64,000 nucleotides of DNA. Source: Gigaspora rosea (Eukaryota; Glomeromycota; Glomeromycetes; Diversisporales; Gigasporaceae). The DNA is taken from positions 1 through 64,000 of the forward strand of contig QKWP01002095.1 in NCBI GenBank assembly GCA_003550325.1, read 5' to 3'. This document shows, piece after piece, positions 46,170 to 58,220 of the stretch (position 1 is the stretch's first letter; each line of letters opens with the position of its first letter). Below the pieces are notes generated by a model, which searched no databases, was not told the origin of the DNA, and saw only the letters and a program-made list of their open reading frames with translations. Both the position numbers and the translations under genes were made by a program.

Positions 46170-46930
46170 TAAGATTTGGTTCATCTCAGGTTCAATAAGC
46201 CCATTCCAGGTTTATTTGCACTATACTCGGGTACAAATGATCCATTCCAGGTTCATTTAAGCCTGAATTTAGTTCAAATAAGTCTTAATTCATTTGAACT
46301 CAATCCGGTTCAAATGAGCTTATACCGCTTCATTGAACCAGGTTTAAATGGTGTTCATTTCAACAACCCAGCTACAAATTTCGGATTCAGACGAGCCCAA
46401 CTCAGGTTCAAATGGCCCATTCAGGTTATTCAACCTCAATTCAGAAAAGTGTGAATTTTGGACCGCAAATGGACCGGATTTTGCAGCAGTTTACTAAGCC
46501 AAAATACACGTATTTTGGCACGTTCACTAAAATAACGGAAAGGCACGGGATAGTGCACCGTGATTGACACGTGAGGTACGGGATAGTTTCTTTTCACCGT
46601 GCCATTTTTGGCACGTTCACCCGTAAATTTTGAACAGTAAATGGACCGGATTTTGCAGTAGTTTACTAAACCAAAATCCACGGATTTTTGGCACGTTTTT
46701 CTACGGAAATTGCAGGGAAGGAACGGTCTTTGGACCGTGATTTGCACGTGAAATTTTTTGCGGAGGCACGTAATGGTTGTTTTTCCCGTGCCATTTTGGA
46801 CCGCACCACATGCCACTTTTCTTACAGGGCAAATGAGTCAACCTGGGTTAATTTGAATTCATTACAGAGTCAAAGCTGGGTTCATTTGAACCCAATTCAA
46901 TTTAAAAAATCTAATTGATTGGTTCATTTA
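46170..46930. repeat. Repeat block with GGTTCATTTGAA units and a ~172 bp tandem duplication
   Basis: 46170-46440 and 46825-46930 contain many GGTTCATTT/GGTTCAAAT units in both orientations. Between them a unit with GGACCGGATTTTGCAG and TTTTGGCACGTT appears at about 46472 and 46644. The outer units may be the subterminal repeats of one element, but no clear ends were found. Open frames here (46176-46454, 46436-46816, 46688-46918) are shadows of the repeats. Confidence 0.6.
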
Positions 46931-46994
46931 AAATGGTAAATCGTGTAATGGTGTTATAGAACAGGTTTCTAAATTTTAATCACTAGAAAATTCT

Positions 46995-47180
46995 AAGTGT
47001 TTCTATAGTGTTTTATTGTTTTATTGTTTTATTACTTTATTGTTTTATCACTTTATTACTTTATTACTTTATTTTTTTATTGGATTATAGTTTTATTGCT
47101 TTATTGTTTTATTGTTTTATTGTTTTATCATTTTATAGTTTTATAGTTTTATTGTTTTATTGCTTTATTGCTTTATTGCT
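46995..47180. repeat. Microsatellite of TTTTATTG-type units
   Basis: Near-continuous TTTTATTGTTTTATTACTT units of 8-9 bp. The open frame over it is low complexity. Confidence 0.8.
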
Positions 47181-47686
47181 TTTCAAAAGTTGTATAAACC
47201 CTAGTTTTTCTACCTTCCTACATATTAGACTCAGACTTAAAAATAGTTATATCTCTTGAATATTATTCTCTAAATAAATAAAATATATCTTTGCTCAATA
47301 AATATACTCTTGTTATTTAATAAATATAAACTGAACTGCTCTAGTGAAGTAATATTCCACTTCAATACCACTTCATATCTTTTCTGACCCTTACAAAATC
47401 CCTGTTGCTGTGTGCTGTGTTGCAAGTACTATATTGAAGGCTATAGTTACTTGTAACAATAGTTCAAATCCAATAGCCTCTCAAAACTAATACAAAATCT
47501 GTTCACCATACATATTGATTAGTGATTGGAACAATCAAACAAAACTTGACAGTCAAATTATTTATTGAGTATATATGAACATATATGTATATATATATCT
47601 GATCTTTGATTATTTAATATCCAACTTTATCAAGTATTTGACTATCAAATTTTTGTTTGTTTATATAAAGCACTAATATTGATTTT

Positions 47687-49768
47687 TTTTTAACCCTAGT
47701 TCACTATGCTAGGGGCGCGGTTTGGTGCTCATTTATTAAGATCAATTTTTATTATTACATGTTCGATAATCTATTTTCCTAATTTAACCGAACTATCTAA
47801 GAATCGTTCATACATCCCTAATCTGTACTCAGGTCCGCCGGACCCTTTCCTATTCTTACCATGTCCATCCTGCGTTCCGACTTCCAAACCCATTCAGTCC
47901 TTTCAGAAATTTTCGTCCCGGAGGAGGTGCAGGACTATTCTACTTTCCGTCCAGCTTATTAAGGCAGACTTCAGTTCCTTGCTTCAGTCATCCTTCTGCT
48001 TCAGATTAGAGCAGATGTTCCTTGGTCCAGATCCTGCAGCTCTTTTCTTTATTAAGGTCATATGATGTACTTCGTAGATATTCACAACCGGTTTTACAAC
48101 CAGCTGGCCTTATTTAACCAGAGGATTTCATCGGAACTTTGCCTTCAACCGGAATTCCACTGGAAGTATCCAAATTCAACTAGAGTTTCACTGGAAGTAT
48201 CCAAATCGAGAAATCACACATGCTATGTAGCTGTGTCGCCAGTGTTGGGCTGGACATTGGACATGGACATTGGACCACCCATGTCCAGTCCAGTCCAATC
48301 CATTGGACCAGAAGGGATTGGACATTGGACATTGTATAACATTAAATTAGTACATAATCATGTGACAATTGACCAATTAAATTATAAATTTTGTACTATT
48401 ATACTTGATTTATTATAATATGCTTTTATACAAAGATAAAATTCAAATAATTTAACAATTTAAAGATTAACTAGCTACCTCTTTTGGATGATTTTGGACA
48501 CAAAAAATCCATGTAGCTTATTTTCAAATATAATCAATTTTTGGTCAATCACCAATAGTCATTATATAGTAAAGTCTAAATTCTGCTATGTAAATCAATT
48601 ATTGGCTCTTAAAAAAACTTTTTTGGGAACTCACTACACATATTCTAAAAGTTTCATCAAAATAGGTGCACCTTTTATTATTTGACCTTTAATTTTTACA
48701 TTCAATGAATATATGTTGTTAATAAAATTTTAATCTTTTTGCTGAATGTAAAAATTAAAAGTTAATTAATAAAAAGTTATCAAATTTTTTAAAATTTCAG
48801 GGTATATGTATTTTAATCTCCTGAATAAGTTTTACTTAAGTGGCTTTAATCGATTTGCTTAGTAAAGTTTGGACTTTACTATGTAGTAACTTTATCAATT
48901 GTGAAGTTGCTTATTTTTGAGTTAAAGATGCTTTTGAGTTTATTGATCAAAAGAGGGGTAGCTTATTTTTGGAGGTGGCTTATTTTGGCAATATACAATA
49001 TAAAAAACTACTAATTTCTGTAATTGTAATAGAATCAGCTTAATTAATACTGTAGTAATATTAATTATTATAAAATTACTACATATATTTTATAGTAGAA
49101 CACAATTTAAGTTTGACAATTTGTATTGATCCTTTAATCCAAATAAATTTAGATATCCTGATTAGAGATTTTTAATCAGATTGGTCAAAGAACTTGAATA
49201 ACAAATCTAAGAATATGCTTAAATGCTAACTTTAAATATATATAATCTAATGCAATTCAATCTGGCTTTGATAGAATCCAGATGATCTATCAAAAATAGA
49301 ATTAAAGCATTATATTATAATTTTGGTATAACTTATTGATAATTGTTAATTCTAAAGTAATATATTAAATAGGATTCTTTTATTACTCAACTTTATATAG
49401 AATTCTATTACAACTTATACCAATTTAAAATTAATTTAATTCTTTTATTATATAGATTTAAATAGAATTTTGTTGTAGCTTATATAATAAATAATTTTAA
49501 AAATTTTAGTAAATAGTTGGACATATTGGACCTGGACTATGTCCAAGCATATGTCCAGTCCAGTCCAATCATGTTAAAATTAGATGGACATATGTCCAAT
49601 GCCAACACTGTGTGTCACCAATCGTGGTCCTTGCATCCTAGTCCAAACCATCCATCTCATGATCTTGTATAGATTTATGTTCCTGGTGGGGCTTGAACCG
49701 GCGACCTTGCAACTGGAGCGACTTAGCGACCCGGGAGCACAACCACTATGCTATCGACCCATGGGTCC
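47687..49768 (-). mobile_element. tRNA-headed retroposon (long SINE-like), split by a hAT element
   Basis: On the minus strand it starts at 49768 with GGACCCATGGGTCGATAGC, has an A-box-like GATAGCATAGTGG and a B-box-like GGTTCAAGCCC, and ends near 47690 in a run of A. A 13 bp duplication TAATATTGATTTT flanks it (47674-47686 and 49769-49781). Without the hAT insert it is about 700 bp. The copy at 51570-52088 shares the tRNA-like head and the body motif ATACAAGATCATGAGATGG. Plus-strand open frames at 47706-48418 lie in this body and are not genes. Confidence 0.8.
48240..49610. mobile_element. hAT-type non-autonomous element, 1371 bp, inside the retroposon
   Basis: Ends CAGTGTTGGGCTGGACAT and (reverse complement) CAGTGTTGGCATTGGACAT, with 8 bp flanks TGTGTCGC and TGTGTCAC (one mismatch). 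Both ends have clusters of TGTCCAGTCCAGTCCAAT. No transposase is found. The middle (48466-48996) holds GTAGCTTATTTTCAAATAT and TGGCTTATTTTGGCAATAT, a possible inner TA-type MITE. Confidence 0.85.
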
Positions 49769-49872
49769 TAATATTGATTTTGAGAGAGTTGACTATATCA
49801 AAAATTTGAAAAATAATATAGATTATATAAAAAAATTTATATAAAAAACAAATATATACAAAAAAATTTATA

Positions 49873-50157
49873 CAGTGCGGGACAGCATAAAACATCCAAT
49901 TTGTTATAACTTTTTTAAAACAAGTTAAAATAAAAATTTCTCTTTCAAATTTATTGTTTTTTATTTAATTAACAAATCTGAAAAAGGGATTTTCAAAATT
50001 TTTGATTTTAAAAAAGTAGTTACAATTTAAAATTTAAAATTTGACAAGTATATATAATTTTAAGAAATTTGATTGGTTAATATTTTTTTATGCCATTTTT
50101 ATCATGAAATTTTTTTTAAAATTTGGCGCATTGGATATATTATGCTGTCCCGCACTG
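49873..50157. mobile_element. Tc1/mariner-type MITE, 285 bp
   Basis: Ends CAGTGCGGGACAGCATAAA and (reverse complement) CAGTGCGGGACAGCATAAT, flanked by TA. Confidence 0.85.
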
Positions 50158-50172
50158 TATAAAAAATAAATA

Positions 50173-51289
50173 CAGTTACACTCCTAAGTGCAAACCCTCC
50201 CTATATGCAAACCATAGCTTGGTCCCAAGCTCAGGACTTAGTCAACTTCGATATTCTGCATATGCACAAAATTCTGCGGTACCAAACATAATATGTATTC
50301 CCCGTAAATGCATGCGCGTGACTAAGCTTAAAAACCAACCAATTATAACACATATTATAGCTTACTTGAAATTCCCACAATTATTACCTACAATAAATTT
50401 TTCTTATGTTAAAATAAGAAAATTACTGTATACAATATTTAGATTTAAAATTTAAGTAATAGTTTTAAATTATTTGCATTGTATTCTCATTAATTTAGTA
50501 CGTTAGTATAAAGATCATTTAACATATTAAATTAAGTAATTAAAATAAGCTATTCAAGTTCATGTTTATTTATGATTTAATTATTTAATTTCTTTTATTC
50601 GCATTAATTAGTGTATGTATATAAAGATCATTTACGTATTAAACTATGTAATTAAAATAAGCTATTCAAGTTCATGTTTATTTACTATTTATTTTTTTTT
50701 ATTTGCATTAATTTAGAAAGTAAGTATAAAGATCATTTACATATTAAAGTAATTAAAATTCAAGTTCATGTTTATTTACTATTTAATTTCTTTTTATTCG
50801 CAATAATTTAGTGGGTAAGTATAAAGATCATTTACATATTAAACTAAGTAATTAAAATTTAAGTTCATGTTTATTTACTATTTAATTTCTTTTTATTTGC
50901 ATTAATTTAGTCAGTGAGTATAAAAATTATTTACATATTAAACTAAGTAATTAAATTTCAAGTTCATTTTATTTACTATTAATTTCTTTTTATTCGCATT
51001 AATTTAGTTCGTGAGTATTAAAATTATTTACATATTAAACTAAGTAATTAAAATAAGCTATTCAAGATGTTTATTTACTATTTAATTTTTTTTACTGTAT
51101 ATTTTTTTTATATTAACTTGGATTTTTATTACAGTATATGAATTATTAATTTTATAAATTCATATTCTCTAAATGCATATATATATCTGATTTCTAAGGC
51201 ATGCATAGAGAGGTAATCCTATAAATGCATACCCTTTTTAAGTGCATAATTATGTTCGGTCCCAAGAGCACACTTAGGGGGTGCGACTA
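50173..51289. mobile_element. pogo-like non-autonomous element with internal ~105 bp tandem repeats
   Basis: The left CAGTTACACTCCTAAGTGC and the right end (reverse complement TAGTCGCACCCCCTAAGTG) are inverted, with TA outside. GGTCCCAAG-containing subterminal parts match on both sides. From 50460 to 51090 there are six copies of a unit of about 95-120 bp with GCATTAATTTAG, TATAAAGATCATTTAC and TTCAAGTTCATGTTTATTTAC. The open frame 50123-50455 spans two elements and is not a gene. Confidence 0.65.
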
Positions 51290-51569
51290 TATGTATAAAA
51301 AATTTTTATACATAAAATAAGGCCATACAAATTTAATTTTTTGGTTCATATAACCCGGCCAGGTCAAAATAGCTAGGCCAGATAATTAAAATTTATTGAG
51401 ATGTAGCATAGAGTCAGCTGATCAAAATTAAATATAGAAATATCTGCAATAATATTAGGGTAGCTGCACAATATAGTTATAATAATATCATAAGAGTATA
51501 TTTTAAAGTTTCAGAATAGAGCTTATACTGAGCTTATTTATATTCTTATATTTTATAATTATAATAAAA

Positions 51570-52088
51570 GGACCTGCAGGTCGATAGCATAAGTAGTTAC
51601 ACTCCCAGATTACCAAACGTAAGGTTGCCAGTTTAAGCCCTACTAGTTGACAAGAAAACTATACAAGATCATGAGATGGATGGGCTAAGCCAGGATGCTA
51701 GAATCACAGTTGGAAAATCTAACCATATTTATACATATGCATGCTCTTTAGGACAATCTTGGTAAAACCTAGTTAATAACTTGAATACCTCTGGTAGAAA
51801 TCCAGTCAAAAATTGAATATCTTTGGTGAAATTCCAGTTGAATTAGAATACCTCGGTTCAAGTCCAGTCAAAGTAACTCAGTTAGTTTTAGTTAAATCCT
51901 CTGATAGTAAATAGGTTATCTGGTTAAAACCTGGTTGAAAATTGGACAGTCTGGTTAAAGCCTCTGGTAGTAAATAGATTAGCTGGTTAAATCCAGTTGT
52001 GCACAATAGTCTATTAATAGTAATAATGTATGTAGACCAGACTTGTAAAGAACCTAACATTTAATAAAGGCCCAGTGAATTAATAATT
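51570..52088 (+). mobile_element. tRNA-headed retroposon, second copy (~520 bp)
   Basis: It starts GGACCTGCAGGTCGATAGC, with A-box-like GATAGCATAAG and a weakened B-box GCCAGTTTAAGCCC. The body repeats a GTTGAAT...CCTCTGGTAGTAAATAG theme and ends TAATAAAG. A TAATAAAAG repeat flanks both ends. It is shorter and more diverged than the copy at 47687-49768. Confidence 0.65.
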
Positions 52089-52440
52089 TAATAAAAGTTA
52101 TATCATCTGTGTCCTGTCAGCAATCAAGCTGACATGTTAAAAAAATTCATAATAAAAGAGTAAAACTTAAATTTCTTATAGAATTAAACTATATTGTTGC
52201 TTATTTACTCTTATATTTATAATTATAATAAAGAGTAAACCTTAATTTTTTTATAGAATTAAACTATATTGTTGCTTAATTTCACATATTTTTTTATCTA
52301 TTATTTTGTACTATCAACTACAAAATCAGATTAATTGTATAAAACTATTATTAATACTTGCAAAAATTTCTAATTACTGAGACTAATTAATAAGATAAGT
52401 ATAGCACAGTACCATTTATTTTGTACACATGATATATTGC

Positions 52441-52537
52441 GATCTAGTGATCAGAATTAATATTTTACTACCTTTTGATTCATCTTGATGAGATGAATCA
52501 AATGGTAGTAAAATCATCAGATTTTGATTACTGGATC
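52441..52537. repeat. Hairpin repeat, 97 bp
   Basis: GATCTAGTGATCAGAATT on the left and the inverse ending TTACTGGATC on the right. The centre TTGATTCATC/GATGAATCAA pairs almost perfectly. Related hairpins occur near 53270-53355 and in the flanks of 53791-55105. Confidence 0.65.
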
Positions 52538-52706
52538 ACAAAATATAGATGCTTAAATAAAATAAATAAAATTTTAATTTTAATTTAATAAAACCTAATC
52601 ATAGTATATTAATAGTGGCTTTTTTTGTTAAGTAAATCAACCTTTATTGTTTATCAAAACAAATTTTGCTTACTTCGAAATTTTTATAAAATCAGATAAT
52701 CCTTTA

Positions 52707-52995
52707 GGGTTAATATATTTGTAACCATAGGTTACAATAAATTTTTTGTAACCAGGTCCATAAGCCCAGATGTAATATAGTTAGGGTTAAGATTAGGGTA
52801 ATATTAAAGTTAGAGTTAGGGTTAGATGATTATTGGTTTGGGTTAGAGTTAGAATTAATATCAAAATTACTACAAAATTGCGAAAGGAGCATTTTTTGTT
52901 AGTAGTACAACAGGGGTTACCCTAATAAAATTTTGAGTTATTAACAATTTTATAAAATATGGTTACAGTAACCATGGCTACAAATATATTAATCC
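52707..52995. mobile_element. MITE with telomere-like core, 289 bp
   Basis: Ends GGGTTAATATATTTGTAACC and (reverse complement) GGATTAATATATTTGTAGCC, flanked by TA. The interior has GTTAGAGTTAGGGTTAG-type repeats, like several other elements in this window (near 13180, 29180 and 42670). Confidence 0.7.
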
Positions 52996-53790
52996 TAATT
53001 TTTATTAATATTCATTTGTAAAAAACTTACTTGCACCATAATAGTTTCTTTTGGTACAAAATCATATTTTATAAAAATCAATTAATAAAAAATTATTTGA
53101 TTTTTATAAAAATTTAGAGATAAGTAAAACATATAATGATGAATAAAATTGTCTTATTAATGAAGATCAATTTATTTAATAAAAAATTTGCTAACAATAC
53201 ATCAAAGTTTTTTTTAGTCTTTTAAAATTTAACTTTATTGCTTGTAACTTGTAATATAGTAATTAGAATAAAATGATTCTGGCACCATTCAACTCGTCAC
53301 ATTAAAATAAATCAAATGGTGCCAAAATTAGCTAATCCAGATTGCTAAATCATGAGATATCATATGTAACATGTTATGGACATGTAAAATTTTCAATTGA
53401 TTTAAAGCAAAAATTTCAATTGATTTATACAAAAATTTCAATAAATTTTAATTGATTTATGTAAAATTTTGATAAATTTTGATTGATTATACAAAAATTT
53501 TGATAAATTTTGGGTCTTCTATAAGCAATTTCAATTTATTTTGAATAATAAAACAAGAATTTCAATTCAATTCTATTTAAAATGTAAATATTGAGTATTC
53601 AAAGAGAATTTTTACTTAACTTTTTCTGCTCTTATTTAAAATGTTGTTATCAAAAACTATTTTCTATACCAGATAATTAGGTTCAAAAGAATTTAGTATG
53701 AAAAATTTTTTTAGTATTATACTCATTTAATAATATTATTTTCATATAAATTTTTATGATTTTTTAATTTGCAATATTGTGTGATCTAGT

Positions 53791-55105
53791 TAGGGTTCCG
53801 AAGTTTGATCCAGGTTTGATTTGAGTTTGATCAAACCCCAAATCAAACCAAACTCAAACTATAAATTTTATAAAGTTTGAGATCAAACCCAAATTCAAAT
53901 AAAAAATAATCAAATTCAAAAAAACCCAAATACTATACTAAGTTTGATTTGAGTTTGATTTGAAGTTTGCAAACTAGTTTGAGTTTGAATGACATATATA
54001 TATTTTTATATTTTAAATGATAATCAGACTGTCAACTGGAGAGTGATCATAGGTGAAATATGGCATGCTTCCATTTAAAACATTTTTTCTTACTAAGTTA
54101 ATGATACATGTCCACTAATTGAAAGTTGTAGAGCTCGTCAAGATGCATCTAACAGTGGTTAGATCATCTAAATCGGCCCAGTGGATACGAGATATCGTCA
54201 AAAAACGATTGGCCGACTATATAAAACTTAGTGATCAGATTACATATGAAAATCACTATAGGCGAAATGTGACGTTCTTCCATCTAAAACTTTTTTTCTT
54301 ACTAAGTTAACGATACATGTCCACTAATTGAAAGTTGTAGAGCTCACCGATACGCATCTAACGGTGGTTAGATTATCCAAATTGGCCCAGTGGATGGCGA
54401 GATATCGTCAAAAAACGATTGGCCGACTATATAAAACTCAAAGATGCAGATTACATATGAAAATCACTATAGGCGAAATGTGGCGTTCTTCCATCTAAAA
54501 CTTTTTTCTTGCCAAGTTAACGATACATGCCTACAAATAGAAAATTGTAGAGCTCATCGAGACGCATCTAACGGTGGTTAGATCATCCAAATCGGCTCAG
54601 TGGATGGCGAGATATCGTTGAAAAATGATTGGCCGACTATATAAAATCTCAATATTTGTTTATAGATTTTATATAGTCGGTCAATCGTTTTTCGACGATA
54701 TCTCGCCATCCACTGGACCGATTTGGATGATCTAACCACCATTAGATGCGTCTCGATGAGCTCTACAATTTTCAATTTGTAGGCATGTATCGTTAACTTG
54801 GTAAGAAAAAAGTTTTAGATGGAAGCACGCCACATTTCGCCTATAGTTATTTTCATATGATCACTCTCTAGTTGACTGGCAGATTATCAATTAAAATATA
54901 AAATATATTTATATTATTCAAACTCAAACTAGTTTGAAACTTCAAACTCAAATTCAAACCAAACTCAAATTTAACTAAAAAATTTGCTTCAAATCAAACT
55001 CAAATATTTTTTTTAATCATAGTTTGGGTTTGGGTTTGATTTCAAATCAAATCAAACCCAAATCTGACCTAAAGTTTGATTTGATCTGGGTTTGTAGGAA
55101 CCCTA
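53791..55105. mobile_element. hAT-type non-autonomous element, 1315 bp, hosting a foldback repeat
   Basis: The ends are TAGGGTTCCGAAGTTTG and (reverse complement) TAGGGTTCCTACAAACC, with a perfect 8 bp duplication GATCTAGT at 53783-53790 and 55106-55113. The subterminal parts are AAACTCAAACC/GGTTTGAGTTT repeats. The centre holds the foldback block below. Confidence 0.9.
54022..54891. mobile_element. Foldback element: three direct and one inverted ~210 bp units
   Basis: The outer inverted ends are GATAATCAGACTGTCAACTG and (reverse complement) GATAATCTGCCAGTCAACTA. Units start near 54047, 54257 and 54470 with ATAGGCGAAATGTG, and an inverted unit covers about 54655-54845. The unit is the same as at 4803-5405, in a pogo-like host with a lost right border. 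Open frames 54119-54310 and 54578-54775 lie in the unit and have no recognisable domain. Confidence 0.8.
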
Positions 55106-55467
55106 GATCTAGTAATCAGAATCAAACTATTTTGGTATTATTCAAATTTATCTCAATGTGATGAAATAAATAATAACAAAAACATTCAATTCTGATTATT
55201 AGATCATACAATAATGGCTGTAAAAGTTGCCTGTACTATAATACTACACTTACCTTAAATCTTTAAATATCTGAGATTTAATTTTAGACATACAAATTAA
55301 TTTTATTATAAAATTTTTTACTAAGTTAACAGTTGTAATTTAAAATAAAATTTTTAAATAAAAAATTTTTTTAATTTATAAAAAAAAATCTAGGTTGAAG
55401 ATTAATTTGCAAAATTTAATATTATAAGAATCAAAAAATTAACTTTGTTTAACCTAACAGATAATAT

Positions 55468-56109
55468 AAAATGCGCTTATAGTGTTTTACACTATGGTAA
55501 ATTACTGTAAATGGCCATATAAAAGACCCGGGTCTGTTACATTTTCTTAATTTTAAACCAAATAGTAGACCTGGGGGTCTATTGTACGAGTACCAGGCAA
55601 TATAAATATAGCATATTGGTACAAATAATATATTTTTCACTATTTAAATGTTTATCCTATAGTATACCTGGGTCTTTTATCAGTTTAGATTCTCTAGTAA
55701 ACCCGGATCTCTTAACTTTTTCAAAATCTCAATCTATATAGTAGACCTGGGGATGATACGTAGGGAATCTACTATCATAGGGATTTTTTATATAGCCATT
55801 TACGGTAGATTTGCAAATTTGTATAACAAAAACAAAATAAATTTTATAAAACAAAAAATAAATTTTTATTACCTTAGAGTTAGGGTGAGGCATAGAATTT
55901 TTATTGAGGCATTAGTACATAAAATTTAGCAAGAAAATTTTTTTATTAGAGCCCCAAAGGTGGTTTTATAAGCAAAATTTTGAGATATAAAATGTTTTTT
56001 AAAAAATAAACAAAAAAACCAAAATTTTATATTATACCTGATCTTAAATTTTATTGGCTATTCTAATGGTTTTGTGTAGCATGGTGTAAAACACCATAGG
56101 TGCATTTTA
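55468..56109. mobile_element. MITE pair: outer element around an inner TA-flanked MITE
   Basis: The outer ends AAATGCGCTTATAGTGTTTT and (reverse complement) AAATGCACCTATGGTGTTTT enclose an inner element at 55505-55805 with ends CTGTAAATGGCCATATAAAA and CCGTAAATGGCTATATAAAA, flanked by TA. Confidence 0.65.
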
Positions 56110-56325
56110 GTAAACCCATAACCTAATATATAAAAATTTAGTCAAAAATGGGATATGTTACATGTTTTAGCCTTCTGCTATTGGCTAATTTTAAAATTAA
56201 TTTATAAATTAATTTAAATATTTTTTAAAATTAATTATTAGTCAATCAAAATGCAAGGATTCACAAAGATATTAAATTTTAATAATATAAATTTTTGAAA
56301 ATGGAACAATTTTCATTGCCTTTAG

Positions 56326-56503
56326 AGGACCCTGAAATATACATAGATAGGTCAGATTAATTGTAGAGTTATTAAAAAAGGAAAGACCTGCAAAAAAACT
56401 TCAAAAATAAGCAAAAAATTACTATAAATAAAAAAGATCTGCATAAAAAACCTCAAAAATAAGCAAACTTATACCTGATCTATTTATGTATATTTCGGGT
56501 CTT
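56326..56503. mobile_element. MITE, 178 bp (AGGACCCTGAAATATAC family), copy 2
   Basis: Inverted ends as at 28235-28413, flanked by an 8 bp duplication GCCTTTAG (56318-56325 and 56504-56511). It is in reverse orientation relative to copy 1 (AAAAATAAGCAAACTTATACC on the right). Confidence 0.85.
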
Positions 56504-56576
56504 GCCTTTAGATATTTTGCACTTGTAGCATATAAGAAATATTATTATTACTATATATTAATAAAATAAAAGTAGT

Positions 56577-57511
56577 TAGGGTATAGTGACTTAGTGAGTT
56601 GGATAAGTTGTCACCCCCAAGTAGTGGTAATTACAGATATGAAGTTCAAATCTCACTGGAGACATTTTTGAAAATTATATCTGTATTTTAGCAACCTGAA
56701 CTGGGAAACCAAGCTGGATCAGTAGATCTGTAACCTGAGTCACACCAATGGCGCATTGAATTTTTGTAATACCAATGAATGTTTTGGAAGCTTGGCGGCG
56801 TTCATGCATGCATGAAGGAATACAAACTGACATTGGGCAGTGTAAACCCTCGATAAGTCCAAAGGGCATATAAAAATTTCCCCAGGGGTGCAAGAAAAGA
56901 AAGTATGCTTGGCAATACCTGAAAAAAAAGGTAGCCAACTTCGACGGTACTTGAATACTTATGACAAAAGGGCTCATGGCTGGGCCCTACCAATTAGGCC
57001 GCCAGGTCGCACTGGAGGAAAAGAACATGTGTTTTGAAATTATGTACCAAGGTGAAGGAGACCTTAGGCACATAAAGCCTAGCAGACCGACCCTTCTAGG
57101 TCTTCAGATTGGAGTAGAAATATAACCAGAAGAGGAATAGAAGGAAGTACTGGGGTTGGAGTAGAATTGGTGAACTTTGTAAAGGCATGCATAATGCTTA
57201 GATACTAGTAGAATGGTAGTGGCTTGAGATATAGCTAGGTTATGGCAGCATTTAAGAGATGGCTTGAGATATGAACCTTGCATTGACAGCACTACAAGTA
57301 CTCTGGAGGACAAGCAATATGTACAAAAACCAGGTTGATTATATAAGTGGGACATATAGAATGCTCTGGTAGGTTTAGGTCATAGATAAAATAGTCTAAG
57401 TCTTGGTACTTAATAGTTGTAGGGATCAATATAATAGACATAGATGTTGTAATGATAACTATACTTAATAAAAGTCCGAGGCACAACCTCACTTTGATTA
57501 CAAAAAAAATA
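56577..57511 (+). mobile_element. tRNA-headed retroposon, 935 bp
   Basis: Flanked by a 17 bp duplication AATAAAATAAAAGTAGT (56560-56576 and 57512-57528). The 5' end (TAGTGACTTAGTGAGTTGG, then GAAGTTCAAATCTCACTGG near 56640-56658) resembles tRNA A- and B-box regions. The 3' end is A-rich (GATTACAAAAAAAATAA). The body is unusually GC-balanced for this window. No long protein frame is convincing; several overlapping minus-strand frames (56675-57492) are probably chance. It could be a SINE or a short retroposed RNA gene. Confidence 0.75.
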
Positions 57512-57528
57512 AATAAAATAAAAGTAGT

Positions 57529-58204
57529 AATTATATATTCAATATATAAGTATAAAATAAAGATATTTATTTATAATTAAATTTCTTATATCTCAATTTT
57601 CTAACATTTTTTTTTTTGATTTTCTAATAATTTGCTTATAAAATCATCTTTATTTTCGATTATAAATATTATTATTATAACAAATATATTAAAAATTGTG
57701 ATAATATTTACTTAAATAGAAAGTGTTTTCTTACTAGAAGACCAAAATATTTGTAAAAAAATATAGTTAAAGAGCTCATAATATACAAATTATAATCAAA
57801 ACAAAAGCAAAAAAAAATTTACAATGCTTAATAAAAATTGCATTTATATAAATATTGTTTTTATAATATATATCTAAAAAATACAATATAACAATTTTTT
57901 TAAATTGAATTTGAATAATTATTATTCTTTTTACATATTTCTTTAAAAAAAAATAAATGCTTATTATAAATAAAAGTTGATAGCTATATATAATTTTAAC
58001 TACTATTTTAAATAAGATAAGTAATTGTTACAATATTATAGTAAAACAATTCTATACTTATATAGAGTTCATATTTGTAATATTTTTCAAAAATTAGATA
58101 TTTATAAATCAATATATTTAAATTGGGTTCTTATTTATAATTATTTTCAAATTTGGGACCCAAGATATAAATCTTCTATAGTTTTATTACTTGTAGAGTT
58201 ATCT
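57529..58204. other. AT-rich stretch with no gene seen
   Basis: No repeats with clear ends and no coding character. The frame 58025-58234 runs into the LINE and is low-complexity. Confidence 0.4.
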
Positions 58205-58220
58205 GAAAACAAGAGTATAC

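Larger units (their letters stand above)
53771..55216. mobile_element. Hairpin MITE (GATCTAGTAATCAG family) split by a hAT element
   Basis: The left GCAATATTGTGTGATCTAG and the right end (reverse complement GCCATTATTGTATGATCTA) are inverted. Once the hAT at 53791-55105 and one duplicate are removed, the rest is a ~120 bp hairpin like the one at 52441. Confidence 0.55.

Noticed and set aside
47430..47480. Compact tRNA-like fold (GGCTATAG...CTATAGCC-like ends with TTCAAATCC)
   Set aside because: Too short for a tRNA and without an anticodon arm; probably chance.
47706..48418. Two plus-strand open frames of about 119 residues with mixed composition
   Set aside because: They lie antisense inside a retroposon with defined ends and a second copy at 51570 that does not keep the frames open.
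49680..49770. Candidate tRNA gene on the minus strand
   Set aside because: Same reason; it is the 5' head of a retroposon with target duplications.
56675..57492. Overlapping minus-strand frames in a GC-balanced stretch
   Set aside because: They lie inside a retroposon with a 17 bp duplication and overlap each other in different frames with no recognisable domain.
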